This document shows positions 22,985 to 33,866 of a DNA stretch of 64,000 bases, piece after piece. Source of the DNA: Hippopus hippopus (taxonomy: Eukaryota > Mollusca > Bivalvia > Cardiida > Cardiidae). The position numbers were made by a program, and so were the translations under genes. Under the pieces are notes generated by a model, which saw nothing but the letters and a program-made list of their open reading frames with translations, made no database searches and was not told where the DNA came from. Position 1 is the stretch's first letter; each line of letters opens with the position of its first letter. The stretch is taken from NCBI GenBank assembly GCA_946811185.2, contig OX328099.1, positions 72,854,714 through 72,918,713 on the forward strand, in the 5' to 3' direction.

Positions 22985-23095
22985 ATAACAGACAGTGCGG
23001 ATCCAAGATCAGACTGCACATTCTGTTCAGTCTGATCTTGATCTACACTGTCTGCAAAAGCAACCAAATCCAGGTTCAGGACTCTAAGTGTTAGG
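22985..23095 (-). repeat. M2b-like fragment
   Basis: GACAGTGCGGATCCAAGATC and partner; the right end reads GGACTCTAAGTGTTAGGGG. Confidence 0.6.
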
Positions 23096-23173
23096 GGTTT
23101 GTCTCAGACATAAAGAGTGGTGCAGAACTCATCAGACTAAAGTATACAGACGTCTGCAGCATATGGCTATTAA

Positions 23174-23380
23174 TCCTTAGGATGCTATTTGCGACTTGCT
23201 GACGTTTTGCGGACATTGTAGATCCAATATCAGACTGCACAGAATGTGCAGTCTGATCTTGGATCCACAATGTCCAATAAGGCAATATTTTTACCCCAAA
23301 AATATATCTTTGAAATGGCAACACTTGGGTTTTTACAATAGACTTGAACGTTTCATGTTTGATATTTAGCATGATAAGGA
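23174..23380 (+). mobile_element. M2 MITE with TTAA flanks
   Basis: TTAA at 23170 and 23381; TCCTTAGGATGCTATTTGCG to TTTAGCATGATAAGGA. It supplies half of a 151-codon minus-strand ORF, so that ORF is spurious. Confidence 0.87.
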
Positions 23381-23384
23381 TTAA

Positions 23385-24057
23385 ATACCTACAGAATGCA
23401 TGCAAAGCAGTTTTGAGCAATAAAAAGCCAATAAATACACATAACGGATAATAAAGTATAAAGTTAAGGAAATTGACAAAAAACTGGGGTGTAGCCATGT
23501 GGGATCTCTTAGAAGTCGTGTGGAAAAGCGTGGAAAATAACTTCATCCTCCATTCTGTAATTAACGAATTCCACCTACGGGGCTTTTTTGATAACTACTT
23601 CAATGCCAAGCACTTTCACTGCTATGACAATATAAAGCATCGTACAATCAAGTGACACTGTGGGGTAAGGAGGTCTGATGCATCTTCGTAATGTGTTATA
23701 CCAAAGAATTTGTCTCATAACACGGATCAGTTTTAACAAAAGATGGCTGAATCTCGAGGCAGAATGGTCCTTTGACTTGCAGAAAATTTACTAAATTGAT
23801 AGTTAACAAGATATCTGTTTGTAAAACAGTCATGCTCCCCTACTGCCACATTGATACAGGAAGTGGCACAGTTCATAAACTGATATCAAAAGAATTGATT
23901 GGGAAATATCAACGTCATCTTTTTGATTTATAGCCCACTTCAATTCTTAAACGTGATAATCTGTCAACAGTTTGCATAATTATACACACCGCCGTGTGTA
24001 TACATACAAGATTGTAAACAGTCGCCGATACACAGACTGGGTTATCGATTTTCTTTT
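23385..24057. other. Unassigned interval
   Basis: Contains the N-terminal half of the ORF above (to 23546), hydrophobic but with no recognised domain. Confidence 0.4.
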
Positions 24058-24712
24058 CGGCACGGATTAACCTTAAAATCGATAGGGATCATTTACACTC
24101 CAAGATGAATATCTGTACAGAACTTGAAGGACCTGCGTCTAGTTATCATCTGGACAAGGTTAGGTCTAAATATCATTAAGTTGAAGGCCACTGTGACCTT
24201 GACCTTTGATGGATTAATCTCAAAATCAATAGGGATCATCTGCACTCCAAGACAAATGTCCGTGCCAAATTTGACGAACCTAGGTCAATTCTGTGTCTAG
24301 TTATCATCCGGACAAGGTTTGGTCTATTTATCAACATGTTGACGGTCACTGTGACCTTGACCTTTGACCGATTGACCTCAAAATCAGTAGGGATCATCTA
24401 CACTCCGAGACGCATGTCTGTGCCAAATTTGATGAACCTAGGTCAATTCTGTGTCTAGTTATCATCCGGACAAGGTTTGGTCTATCAACATGCTGACGGT
24501 CACTGTGACCTTGACCTTTGACCGATTGACCTCAAAATCAATAGGGATCATCTACACTCCGAGACGCATGTCTGTGCCAAATTTGACGAACCTAGGTCAA
24601 TTCTGTGTCTCGTTATCATCCGGACAAGGTAAGGTCTACCGACCGACCGACGGACCGACCGACATTAGCAAAGCAATATACCCCCACTTCGTTGAAGGGG
24701 GGCATAATAACT
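24058..24712 (+). mobile_element. Pearl-like element B
   Basis: About four core repeats, each with AATAGGGATCATCTACACTC, GTGCCAAATTTGACGAACC and TCACTGTGACCTTGACCTTT. Then (CCGA)n near 24636-24661 and a 3' hairpin CCCCCACTTCGTTGAAGGGG followed by GGCATAATA. Core spacing is about 142-170 bp. The head is not recognised. Confidence 0.8.
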
Positions 24713-24717
24713 AGTGC

Positions 24718-24862
24718 ATGTATGAGGTAAATACCTTCATCAATAACAGCGATATTATAAAATGTCAACAGTTTTTGCTCAATGACAATTACGACAATGA
24801 CAGGGCTATGACAATAGCTTGATATTTTCTTCGAAAACAGCCGAGCTGAAAAAGTGGTTTTA
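24718..24862 (+). repeat. Pearl-like G, 3' part
   Basis: ATCAATAACAGCGATATTAT and TTTTCTTCGAAAACAGCCGA match the G copies. Confidence 0.6.
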
Positions 24863-25114
24863 GTTTATTTTACACCACAAGAAATACCAAGTACCGGCAG
24901 ATCTTGATCTATGCCTTTGCAAATGCCCATGTTTTCATCTTTGACAATGAAAGGCCTAATTTGCAGGCAAAATTTCTAGCTGGTTTATATCGACTGATTC
25001 TTGAATGGTTCAATGTTCAATCAAATATGGCTTATAAATCCTAATGGTAAATTAAACTAAATTTTCATTCAGTAGACACATGCAGCATTTTTAAGGCTCT
25101 TCTGACTAGAACAC

Positions 25115-25205
25115 ATAGATCTCCTATTACTGTTCAGTGTAGATTAAATATAAGACTGCATGTTCTGTACTAACCAATGTTGATGTACAATGTGTGCAAA
25201 AAAAC
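25115..25205 (-). repeat. M2 fragment, decayed
   Basis: GTTCAGTGTAGATTAAATATA and GATGTACAATGTGTGCAAAA. Confidence 0.45.
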
Positions 25206-25226
25206 CCTATGTTGCTCTTATCTTAA

Positions 25227-25427
25227 CCCTTTAAGTGCCCTTTTTATGACTATAGTTGCTTAGATGGCCAGTGTAGTTCAAGATCAGACAACATAAAACA
25301 TGGAGTCTGATCTTTGATCTACAGCATCCATATTACCGAAATAGTACAGATAAAACCAAACTCAAAGTAGTAATCATTTGGATCTTTTTCTAGACAAAAA
25401 ATGTCTGTTAGGTTTCGCACTCTAAGG
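25227..25427 (+). mobile_element. M2b MITE with TTAA flanks
   Basis: Ends CCCTTTAAGTGCC and GCACTCTAAGG. TTAA at 25223 and at 25428; the latter is shared with the next element. Confidence 0.8.
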
Positions 25428-25431
25428 TTAA

Positions 25432-25634
25432 ATCCTTATCCTGCTAACTAAGTGAAATGCAACCTTTAAGGTAACTGTAGAAACCCAAAACTTGCTATTT
25501 CAAAGGTAATTTTGCGGGGAAAATGTGTCCTTATTGGACAGTGTAGATCACAGATCAGGCTTCATGTTTTGTGCAATCTGATCTTGATCTACACTGTCCA
25601 CCAAGGTCAGTGAGTCGCGCTTAGAAACCTAAGG
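25432..25634 (-). mobile_element. M2 MITE sharing TTAA with M2b
   Basis: CCTTATCCTGCTAACTAAG to GCTTAGAAACCTAAGG. The left TTAA is the right TTAA of the M2b copy. Confidence 0.87.
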
Positions 25635-25872
25635 TTTAGGAAGTATTTTATTATTAAAAGCAACTAGGAACTTACATGTAGGAAGCTTTGGGTTGAAGAC
25701 TGACTGAATGATTAAATTGGCATCTCTTCTGGCACAATTAAACTCATGAAATTCCATTCTGTAACATAATATTTTTGACATTTCAGTAATTTTCCTGCCG
25801 ACCAATTTTGCATAATTCCAGTATCATTATCAGCTGTCCTTATATAATTGTAATGGCAACTACAGTAACTTA

Positions 25873-26086
25873 CCCCTTTACCAAATCACAAAAGTTTGGA
25901 CTGGGCCAAATTGAAAGCATTTGCAGACGATAAGTGTTGCTAAAATGATGATTTTGTCTTTGACAGGGTAGAAAACATTGTTGGAAAAGGTAAAAATGCT
26001 GGTTACCAGCATTTTTTTCTTTTCCAGAAATGTTTTCAAAAGGCTTCATACTCGGGGTCGTTAAAACTCGGGACTGTGTGGTAACG
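25873..26086 (-). mobile_element. M1 MITE
   Basis: CCCCTTTACCAAATCAC to GGACTGTGTGGTAACGG. Hairpin changes on both arms are partly matched (GGTAAAAATGC and GCATTTTTTTC). Confidence 0.83.
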
Positions 26087-26090
26087 GCAA

Positions 26091-26307
26091 CCCTTCACCA
26101 CACAATCTGAACTCTGTAGGACCTTAATGAAAAAAGCTGTTGAAACATTGTGTGAAAAGAAGAAAATGCTAGTAAGTAGCATTGTCCCCTTTTTTTAACA
26201 ATTTTTTTTAATGCTCTAAAAGAAGCGATATTCATGTTTTGAGAAACATCTGTCATCTACAAATGCCTTCATTTTGGACATGGCTAAAATTCTGTCATCT
26301 GGTAAAG
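26091..26307 (+). mobile_element. M1 MITE
   Basis: CCCTTCACCACACAATC to GTCATCTGGTAAAG then TTAA. Head-to-head with the previous copy. Confidence 0.82.
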
Positions 26308-26738
26308 TTAACACTCTACCATACAAAATACTTTTTTATGCCCTAGATTTTCAAAGCTTTGGTTAAACATTGTGGAAAGAGAAGCAATTACTTCAGACAA
26401 GCAAGTGCACACATTCATGCAATATTTTCAACAATGTTTCTTCTCTGTCACAGAAAAGTGCAAGCTTATAATTATTCTATGATCCTTCTGTGCTTTTTAC
26501 CTTTGGACTAAAATAAAAAAAAAATTACCAACTTGACATTTAGACTCCAGAAAAATTGAAATAAAATGATTTTTCCAGTAAAAAAAAGTTCATATACTGC
26601 AATTTTCAGACTTTTTGGGTCAGAATATCTGAATATGCATCAGTACAAAAAGGTGATGCAGATCAAACAGAACTAAAATTTTGTCTACTACAGTAACAAA
26701 TACCTTTTTATGCTCTGGATTGACAAAACTTTGGAAAA
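26308..26738. other. Unassigned interval
   Basis: A/T-rich; no repeat end or exon recognised. Ends with TGCTCTGGATTGACAAAACTT, repeated near 26340 in diverged form. Confidence 0.4.
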
Positions 26739-26960
26739 CCCTTTACCACACAATCCCAAGCTTTAACGACTCTGAGAAATATGGCTTTTGAAAATATTGT
26801 TGGAAAAGGAGAAAATGCTGGTAACCAGCATTTTCTCCTTTTTTTCATGATATTTTCTATCCAATCAAAGACAGAAATCATCATTAGATCTACATTTATT
26901 TTGTCCTCTGCAAATGCTTTCAATTTGGTCTAGTCCAAAATTTTGCATTAGGTAAAGGGC
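26739..26960 (+). mobile_element. M1 MITE
   Basis: CCCTTTACCACACAATCCC to TTAGGTAAAGGG, hairpin centre GGTAACC. Confidence 0.85.
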
Positions 26961-27041
26961 TAAATACTGTGGGAAAAGCAGCAATTATTTAAGACAAGCG
27001 TATTTTTTTCCTTCTGCACTTTTTTCCTGTGAACTAAATAT

Positions 27042-28210
27042 AAACTAGAGGCCCTTGAGGGCCTGAAATCGCTCTACTGGCAGTGACTTTGCTTTTTTGC
27101 TAGCATACATTATGAATTTATGATGCAAACAGAAAAAAAAAAACACAAAAATGTGTTCTTGCAACTGGGCTTGAACTCACTAAGACAGCATAAGTAGGCA
27201 TGGTGAATTGAACAGTGAAAAAGAATGAAGTGCAATTTCTCAAAACTAATTGTTTGGAATCCAGCCAAATTTGATAAGCTTTCAGAAGGCTTTGTATTAA
27301 ACAATCCCAGCAAATTTCAAAGAAATGTGACTAATAATGTGGACTTTGTTGAGTAAACGATACTAAGTCATCAAATGGCTGCTTTTCCTGAACAGTTTAC
27401 TAGATTTTCTTGACTTTTAATAGAGTTCAGTCCCCTGATGAACCAAATAATCTTTGCAAGTTTCACAAGATTCGGATCAACGCTGTGGACTTCATTGCCT
27501 AAACAAGAAATGGAAATTTTCAAATTTGAATGGCTACTTTTCCCATACTGATTGTCAGATTTTTTTCAAAATCAATAGGGTTCAAGCTGTTTATGATACA
27601 AAGCAACTGTGCAAGTTTCATGAAAATCCAACCACAAATGCTGACTTCATTGCGTAAACAAGAAATGGAAATTTTTAACTTTTAATGGCTCCTTTTCGCA
27701 TACTGTTTGTTGGATTTTTTTCAAAATCAATAGGGTTGAAGCTATTGATAAGATAAACTGTGCGAGTTTCACACAAATCTGACCACGAATGCAGACTTTA
27801 TCGTGTAAACAAGAAATGGAAATTTTCAACTTGAAATGGATGCTTTTCCCATACTGTTTGTTGAATTTTTTTCAAAATCAATAGGGTTGAAGCTATTGAT
27901 GAGATAGACAAACTGTGCAAGTTTCATGAAAATCTGACCACAAATGAAGACTTTATCGCGTAAACAAGAAATGGAAATTTTCAACTTGAAATGGCTACTT
28001 TTCCTATACTGTTTGTTGGATCTTTTTTTTAAAATCAAAAGGGTTGAAGCTATTGATCAGATAAACAAAATGTGCAAGTTTCACGAAAATCTGACCACAA
28101 ATGAAGACTTTATCGCGTAAACAAGAAAAAGACTAACAGACGGACGACGGATGGACGATGGAAACCATGCCTTGACATAAGCTCTGCTGGCTTTCAGCCA
28201 GTAGAGCTAA
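27042..28210 (+). mobile_element. Pearl-like element C with 154-bp tandem core
   Basis: Head AACTAGAGGCCCTTGAGGGC (hairpin). It has about five core units starting AAACAAGAAATGGAAATTTT at about 27501, 27655, 27806, 27961 and 28118. Then a GACGG-rich run and the tail CTGGCTTTCAGCCAGTAGAG followed by CTAAAA. Core length and layout fit the pearl pattern well. Several short ORFs here are translations of the core unit. Confidence 0.85.
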
Positions 28211-28253
28211 AAAATGACCAACTTAACATTTAGTGTCTGGAAAAAATAGTATA

Positions 28254-28550
28254 AACAAGAGCTTCACAGAGCAGCGCATGTATGCCCGAAGGGGCTTGTC
28301 AGTGAGCAGCCCCACAAGAAATTGGTTATTTCAGAAATCAAGGGCAGATAACTCTAGAACGCCTAAAGAGATACAAATGTAAAGAGTCACATGCACAACT
28401 ACACATCAGAGAGATTCATTGTGGTAAGTTTCATGTTATTCTGATAGAAACTGTAGGATGGGTTGCACACACGAGAAATTACTAACGGACAGACAGACAG
28501 ATGGATGGACGACCGGGGCCATAACATAATACGACCCTTCAGGCCTATAA
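28254..28550 (+). mobile_element. Pearl-like element D
   Basis: Head AACAAGAGCTTCACAGAGCA, a single core, a GACAGACAGATGGATGGACG microsatellite remnant, and an end with ACGACCCTTCAGGCCTATAA. Confidence 0.7.
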
Positions 28551-28688
28551 AAATAAATTGTTGGTTAAAAAGGTTGTAATTGCAATTTCCAGATTCTTTT
28601 TAGGTATAAAAAATCTGGATCTACATAAGTACAAAAGAGCTTAGATTAAATATCATACAGCCTGTTTTTCTGTCAAGAAAAAAAAAAT

Positions 28689-28947
28689 GAGCCATGTTCT
28701 TGCAATAGGGGCTTAATGCATCTCCGCAATGCATTGTATCAAACAAGACATCACATACATAGGGATCCATATAATCTATTTTGTCTAACAACCGATTAAA
28801 TCATGAGGTAGACCAGTCCTTTGACATGAAGAAAATTTTCCGATAGCAAACAATTTCGGTCCAAGTCAGCCTGTGCGGACTGCACAGGCTGACCTGGGTC
28901 AAAACTTTTTGCAGATGCATTAAGCCCCCTTTTTACACAGCACGGCT
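28689..28947. mobile_element. M3 MITE
   Basis: GAGCCATGTTCTTG to CACAGCACGGCT, inner palindrome GTCAGCCTGTGCGGACTGCA. Flanks AAAAT and CAAAT. Confidence 0.85.
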
Positions 28948-29039
28948 CAAATCCTAACCACACTGTCATTGTAATTCAGTTAAATCATTGAAGCTGGAGA
29001 GTGCACCTTTTCATAACCTAACTCCTGGTTTTTCTTTAA

Positions 29040-29264
29040 CCCTTTACCACACAATCCAGAGTTTTAACAACCCTGGTGAAAAGGGCTTTTGAAAATACTG
29101 TGGGAAAAAGAGAAATGCTGGTAACCAGCATTTTCTCCTTTTCTCACCATGTTTCCTACCTTTCTGAAAAAGAATTTGAATATTTGAGATACAGTTATTG
29201 TGACATCTGCAAAATGCTTTCAATTTGTTTGTTCAAACCTAAAATTTTGTTATCTATAAAAGAG
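29040..29264 (+). mobile_element. M1 MITE with TTAA flanks
   Basis: TTAA at 29036 and 29265; CCCTTTACCACACAATCC; hairpin with mismatches. Confidence 0.87.
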
Positions 29265-29394
29265 TTAAATAATGCCAAGCAGAACACTCTTCCAAGCCGC
29301 TGGCTACTTTTCGCCACTTTGGTTTTGAATCATGCCGATTGTTTTCTTTCATGAATGCTTTGTTTATCTCTTTCAGCACCATGGGTGAAATCAG

Positions 29395-29440
29395 GTGTTT
29401 ATGTGAATGGCATAGATCAAGATCAGACTGCACATAATGT
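29395..29440 (+). repeat. M2 centre fragment
   Basis: CATAGATCAAGATCAGACTG followed by CACATAATGTCTG, no termini. Confidence 0.5.
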
Positions 29441-29550
29441 CTGCTTGTTTAGTCAAGCCTAAAGGATAAAAATCTTTCTTACTTTCAGTTGATTGTATTT
29501 GCAGCCTTCGAGAAGAGTTGCAGTTTATATATTGGGCACTGAAAGAGTAA

Positions 29551-29767
29551 ACTCTTTACAACACAATCCTGACTTTAAACAGCCCTGAAGAAGAGGGCTT
29601 TTGAAAAATTGTGGAAAAGGGAAAAAATGCTGGTAACCAGCATTTCTTCTTTTCCCACAATATTTTCTACCCTATCAAAGACAGAAATCATTGTTAGAGC
29701 TACTTTCATTTTGTCATCTGCAAATGGTTTCCATTAATTTGGTCTCGTAAAAAAATTTGTTGTTTAG
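29551..29767 (+). mobile_element. M1 MITE, first of an M1 train
   Basis: ACTCTTTACAACACAATCC to TTGTTTAG, then TTAA at 29768. Confidence 0.83.
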
Positions 29768-29771
29768 TTAA

Positions 29772-29989
29772 CCCTTTACCACACAATGCTGCCTTTTAAT
29801 GACCCTGATAAAGGTTTTTGAAAACATTGTGGGAAAAGGAGAAAATGCTGGTAACCAGCATTTTCTCCTTTTCCCACAATGTTTTCTATCCTTTCAGAGA
29901 CAAACCCTATCATTTGGACCCAACTTCAATTGCGGCCTGTAAATATTCTTCATTTGGACATGTTTAAATTATTGGCGTGTGGTAAAGGG
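29772..29989 (+). mobile_element. M1 MITE
   Basis: Shares the TTAA at 29768 with the copy on its left. The hairpin is nearly perfect. TTAA at 29990. Confidence 0.88.
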
Positions 29990-30000
29990 TTAAGAGTTAA

Positions 30001-30221
30001 CTCTCTACCCAAAAGACAAAATTTTTAAACTTGTCCAAATTGAAAGCATTTGCAGACTACAAATCAAATTTAGCTAAACTGATGATTTCTCTCTTTTATA
30101 GGGGACAAAACATTGTTGGAAAAGGAGAAAATGCTGTTTACCAGCATTTTCTCATTTTCCCACAATGTTTTCAGAAGGCCTCTCCCTCAGAGCCGTGAAT
30201 TCGGGATTGTGTGTTAAAGGG
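30001..30221 (-). mobile_element. M1 MITE
   Basis: TTAA at 29997 and 30222; CTCTCTACCCAAAAGACAAA to GATTGTGTGTTAAAGGG. Confidence 0.86.
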
Positions 30222-30665
30222 TTAAAGGCATGGTCTACTTCATGAGGAAGGCTACAGAGATGAACTAAAGGTGTGAAAAGGTTGTTTACCTTCACTTGGT
30301 TTCAGGTAAACAGTGGAAAGGAAGCTACAGTAGGGGATCTTTTGCTATCTGACACGACACCCGGGTGGTAACTGACTGATGATCCATAGGGCCCGGCAGT
30401 TACTAGTGTGTGCTAAAATCATCAAATCTATAATAAAGATAACAAAAAATAAAGAGGTGATAACGGTGGTTACGCATGTCAGATTTTCGGCTCTTTATAT
30501 TTCATTGATGTCTGCGTATTTCATTACAGAGGCTTGCAGCAGTTAAATACACTTTGATTTTTTCCTCCCTCTAGTTTGACGCTCAGGTGCTGATAAGCGG
30601 AGCCTTTTGGGGGCTCAAAGAGTTATATCTCTTTGCGTCTCGAAAATCTAGGTTGTGGGTACTCA
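30222..30665. other. Repeat-poor interval
   Basis: No exon framed. Near the end is a copy of GGTTGTGGGTACTCATTAA, the motif at the centre of the palindrome at 4834-5024. Confidence 0.4.
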
Positions 30666-30669
30666 TTAA

Positions 30670-30882
30670 CTCATTACCACATAATCCTGAGTTTCAACAA
30701 CCCTAACAGAGAAGGCTTTTGAAAACATTCTGGTAAAAAGACAAATGCTAGTAACCAGCATTTTCTCCTTTTCCCACTATGATTTTTAACCTTTAACAAA
30801 TAAAATCATTAAAGCAACAATCAATTTGTCATCTGCAAATGCTTCGAATTTGGACAAGCTTAATTTTTTGTTTGGTAAACAG
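30670..30882 (+). mobile_element. M1 MITE
   Basis: TTAA at 30666; right TTAA at 30883 shared with the next copy. Confidence 0.85.
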
Positions 30883-30886
30883 TTAA

Positions 30887-31094
30887 CTCCTTACAAGTCA
30901 ACATTATTTTAGACTTGTCCAAATTCAAAGCATTTGCAGATGAAAAATGTTGCTCGAATGATAAAATCTGTCTTAGAGAGAGTTGAAAACGTTATAGGAA
31001 ATGGAGAAAATGCTGGTTATGACAAGCATTATCTCTTTTTCAAACATTGTTATCAAAAGCTTACTTACACTGGGTCGTTAAAATACAGGACTGT
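30887..31094 (-). mobile_element. M1 MITE
   Basis: Shares TTAA 30883-30886. GATTGTG near the right end has become GGACTGTTCAA. Confidence 0.82.
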
Positions 31095-32333
31095 TCAACC
31101 CTTTACCACACAATCCCGAGTTAAAACAAGCCTAAAAAAGAAGCCATTGGAAAACATTGTGGGAAAAGGAGAAATTGCTGGTATCCAGCATTTTCTCCTT
31201 TTCTCACAATGTTTTCTACCTTATCAAGGACTCTGATCATTATTTAAGCTACATTTGAATTATCTTCTCGCCTCAGCCAAGATCAGATGCCAATTTGTGT
31301 AACATTTTACTTAAATTTTCAAAGTATGTTTTTCGACTGTTTTTCATGTTTTTCTATTCCAGAATGGTTCAAGGTTTCATAATTTACATATTTTGTAAAT
31401 AGAAACTTATTTGCTAAGATGTTGCTTCCACAATTATTCTCAAAACTGGAGTAAAAATATGAAATACACATATGCTTTTTAAAGCTTCATTTTCAATGCT
31501 ATTTAACAGAAACATACAATTTTAAACTTTTAATTGAAAGATCTTGTATTTAACTGCCTTATTTACAAGCATTTTACTGTGAAAATCATTGAAAAAAATT
31601 TTTTTGCCCTGGTTTATTCCTTTTTTCATGAGATATTTTTTATCTTACTTCATATTGTTTGCAATGTCTAAAATACAGTTAACATGAGTGGAAAATGATA
31701 GATCTTATGATAAACTATAAAAAAATACGATTCCAATGATATATAGTTTTCCAGTAATTGCTGATTATTCATGAACTTATGTGTTCATAAAATTTCACAT
31801 AGAAACGAAACCAAATTTTCTACGGACAGGACATTTTGTATATATCATCATCATCAAACACATTTTAGCCCTTTGTTTTGCCATGTTTTTCCATGTTTGA
31901 CAAACAAATGGAACAGATATGATTATGTAGAACAAGAAAACATAATTTGCACTCCAAAAATGTAAAGAATTTGCAATTTCCAACAAGAAATGTAACAGGA
32001 ATATATACAAAGAGCAACTGAAAACAGATATTATACCAAATACAGTGCTAGTTGTTAATCTTTATGCATTTGTGCATGTTTGCTATGCTGAGTAATACAT
32101 TTAAACTTAAAATTTCACAGATTTTTATTCCTTAATGGAGTAAAATAATCAAGGTTAACAAAATCTACGGACAGGACATTTTTTTAGTTTTAAAAATAAA
32201 GTTTAGAAAATGTCGAAGTTTTGCTACTTATTTAGTTTCTCAGTCTTACAAAACATGTTCAGTAATAATAAGTCATAATTCATCGTGCATTGTAAGAGCA
32301 ATACAATTAGTCACAATGATAAGCAAATGTCAA

Positions 32334-32523
32334 ACCCTTTCCAAAACAATGACGGGTTTTCATAACCCTAAGGTGGAAAGCTTTTGAAAACATTGAGGGA
32401 AAAGAAGAAAATGTTGCTAACCAGCATTTTCTCCTTTTCCCTCGATTTAAGTTACATTTATTTTGTTGTCTGCAATGGCTTTCAAATTGGACCAGTCTAA
32501 AATTTTGTTGTCTGTTTAAGGGT
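32334..32523 (+). mobile_element. M1 MITE inside the 3.57-kb element
   Basis: CCCTTTCCAAAACAATGACG to TTTTGTTGTCTGTTTAAGGG. The right flank of the hairpin is deleted. Confidence 0.78.
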
Positions 32524-32646
32524 TGATATGAATGGAAATCAAATCAATAAGCCCAGTGTGAGTAAATATCAATTGCAAACAAGTAACATTGTTTGTCTTA
32601 TGAATTTCAATGCACATTCCATCAACCTGTATATTCAGTCCATTAA

Positions 32647-33495
32647 CCCTTTTCCAAACAACAAAATTATACCAGTGTTCATACTAGGATTTTGAAAGTT
32701 GGATTCCAGGAATCCAACTCAGGAAAAAATTGGATTCCAAACTGAAAAGTTGGATTCCAGCCTGCAGAAGTTGGATTCCATACAGTCAGGATGAATTTTC
32801 ATACACAAGTAATAAACATCTATAAACTGTAAATTTTTATTTACAAATATAAATTTGTATTCAAACACCAAGTACATGTACTGCAGTAGATGTACACATA
32901 GCTTTCACTTGGCCATAAGCATCCAATTTCTAAATCCAATAAAAGTCTTGTCCCAATTTGAAACCACTCGTCTCTATTTTTTCTTCCATTTTTTTTTTTT
33001 ATTTTAAATTCCACTTTCACACAAGTCTGATCACTAGGCTGATCTGGAGCTTTCCTTTCAGTCCCCAGAAATTTCTTCATTTTGGAATTTGTTTATCCGA
33101 TAATATCAAGCACATGTACAATGTACGAGATAGTCCAGTAAAGGTAAAAAGGAGATATGATTTTCATGGAACATTGTTCTTAATTAATTGTTTTTACTCA
33201 AAAGATCGATTGAAAAATTCATCGGAAAGTTGAAAGGTAATGGACAACACTCAATTATCTCACTTGTCACAACTCGGCCGATTCCGTATGTACATCTAAC
33301 TTGATCACCGGATCAACCGACGTTTGCCGTATGATGATCAAACGACTATGCTGAATGTCAACTATCTATCACCATTGCATTCCGTCGATTGCATCATTAG
33401 ATGTTAACCATCTTTTTCCAATTGAACAGATCTATAATGTTGACCAAACTTTTCCCTGATAGGGTTGTCAGTACCAGACATTGTTTAGGAAAGGG
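32647..33495. mobile_element. 849-bp TTAA-flanked element inside the 3.57-kb element
   Basis: Ends CCCTTTTCCAAACAA and TTGTTTAGGAAAGGG with TTAA at 32643 and 33496. It may be a separate piggyBac-like non-autonomous element or an M1 with a large insertion. The interior has four TTGGATTCCA motifs (32699-32780) and a 79-codon minus-strand ORF of unknown meaning. Confidence 0.65.
32695..32780 (+). repeat. TTGGATTCCA repeat cluster
   Basis: AGTTGGATTCCA-type units at irregular spacing of about 20-35 bases. Confidence 0.75.
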
Positions 33496-33822
33496 TTAAA
33501 GTCATGATTAATTGTAATCTCATTTGACTGACTTGTAATTTAAGTCATCTACAGACAAGACATCTTAACAGTCAAAAACATTTCTTAAATTTTATTGTAT
33601 GGAAATGCCTTTTCCATTTTAACCATTCAATTAACTGAAAGGCATTATTATTATATTATTATTCTTTTTATTTCCTCTTTACAGAGATTAATTCTGATAT
33701 ACAAACATTTTAGATATAATAAAAAAATACAAAGGTTATACAATATTTTCGTTGTAACACGGTGTAAGAGTAGAAAAGAACAATTGTGCAATAGTAAAAA
33801 TAAGGGGGTTAGAGAGAGAGGG

Positions 33823-33866
33823 GGGGACAGACAGACCGGCAGACAGACAGACAGACACAGACATGG
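33823..33866 (+). repeat. (GACA)n microsatellite
   Basis: GACAGACAGACCGGCAGACA followed by further GACA units and a GAGAGAGA run to its left. It drives the Arg/Gln/Asp-rich and Cys/Leu/Ser-rich ORFs on the two strands. Confidence 0.9.

Noticed and set aside
23091..23546. 151-codon minus-strand ORF
   Set aside because: Its second half is an M2 element and the rest has no recognised domain or splice frame.
24058..24712. CRISPR-like array of regularly spaced repeats
   Set aside because: Units are about 150-170 bp, diverged and in an animal repeat with a microsatellite; no short identical repeats with unique spacers.
27454..28038. Repeated short ORFs that look like a repeat protein
   Set aside because: They are frames through the 154-bp core of pearl-like element C; each unit breaks the frame.
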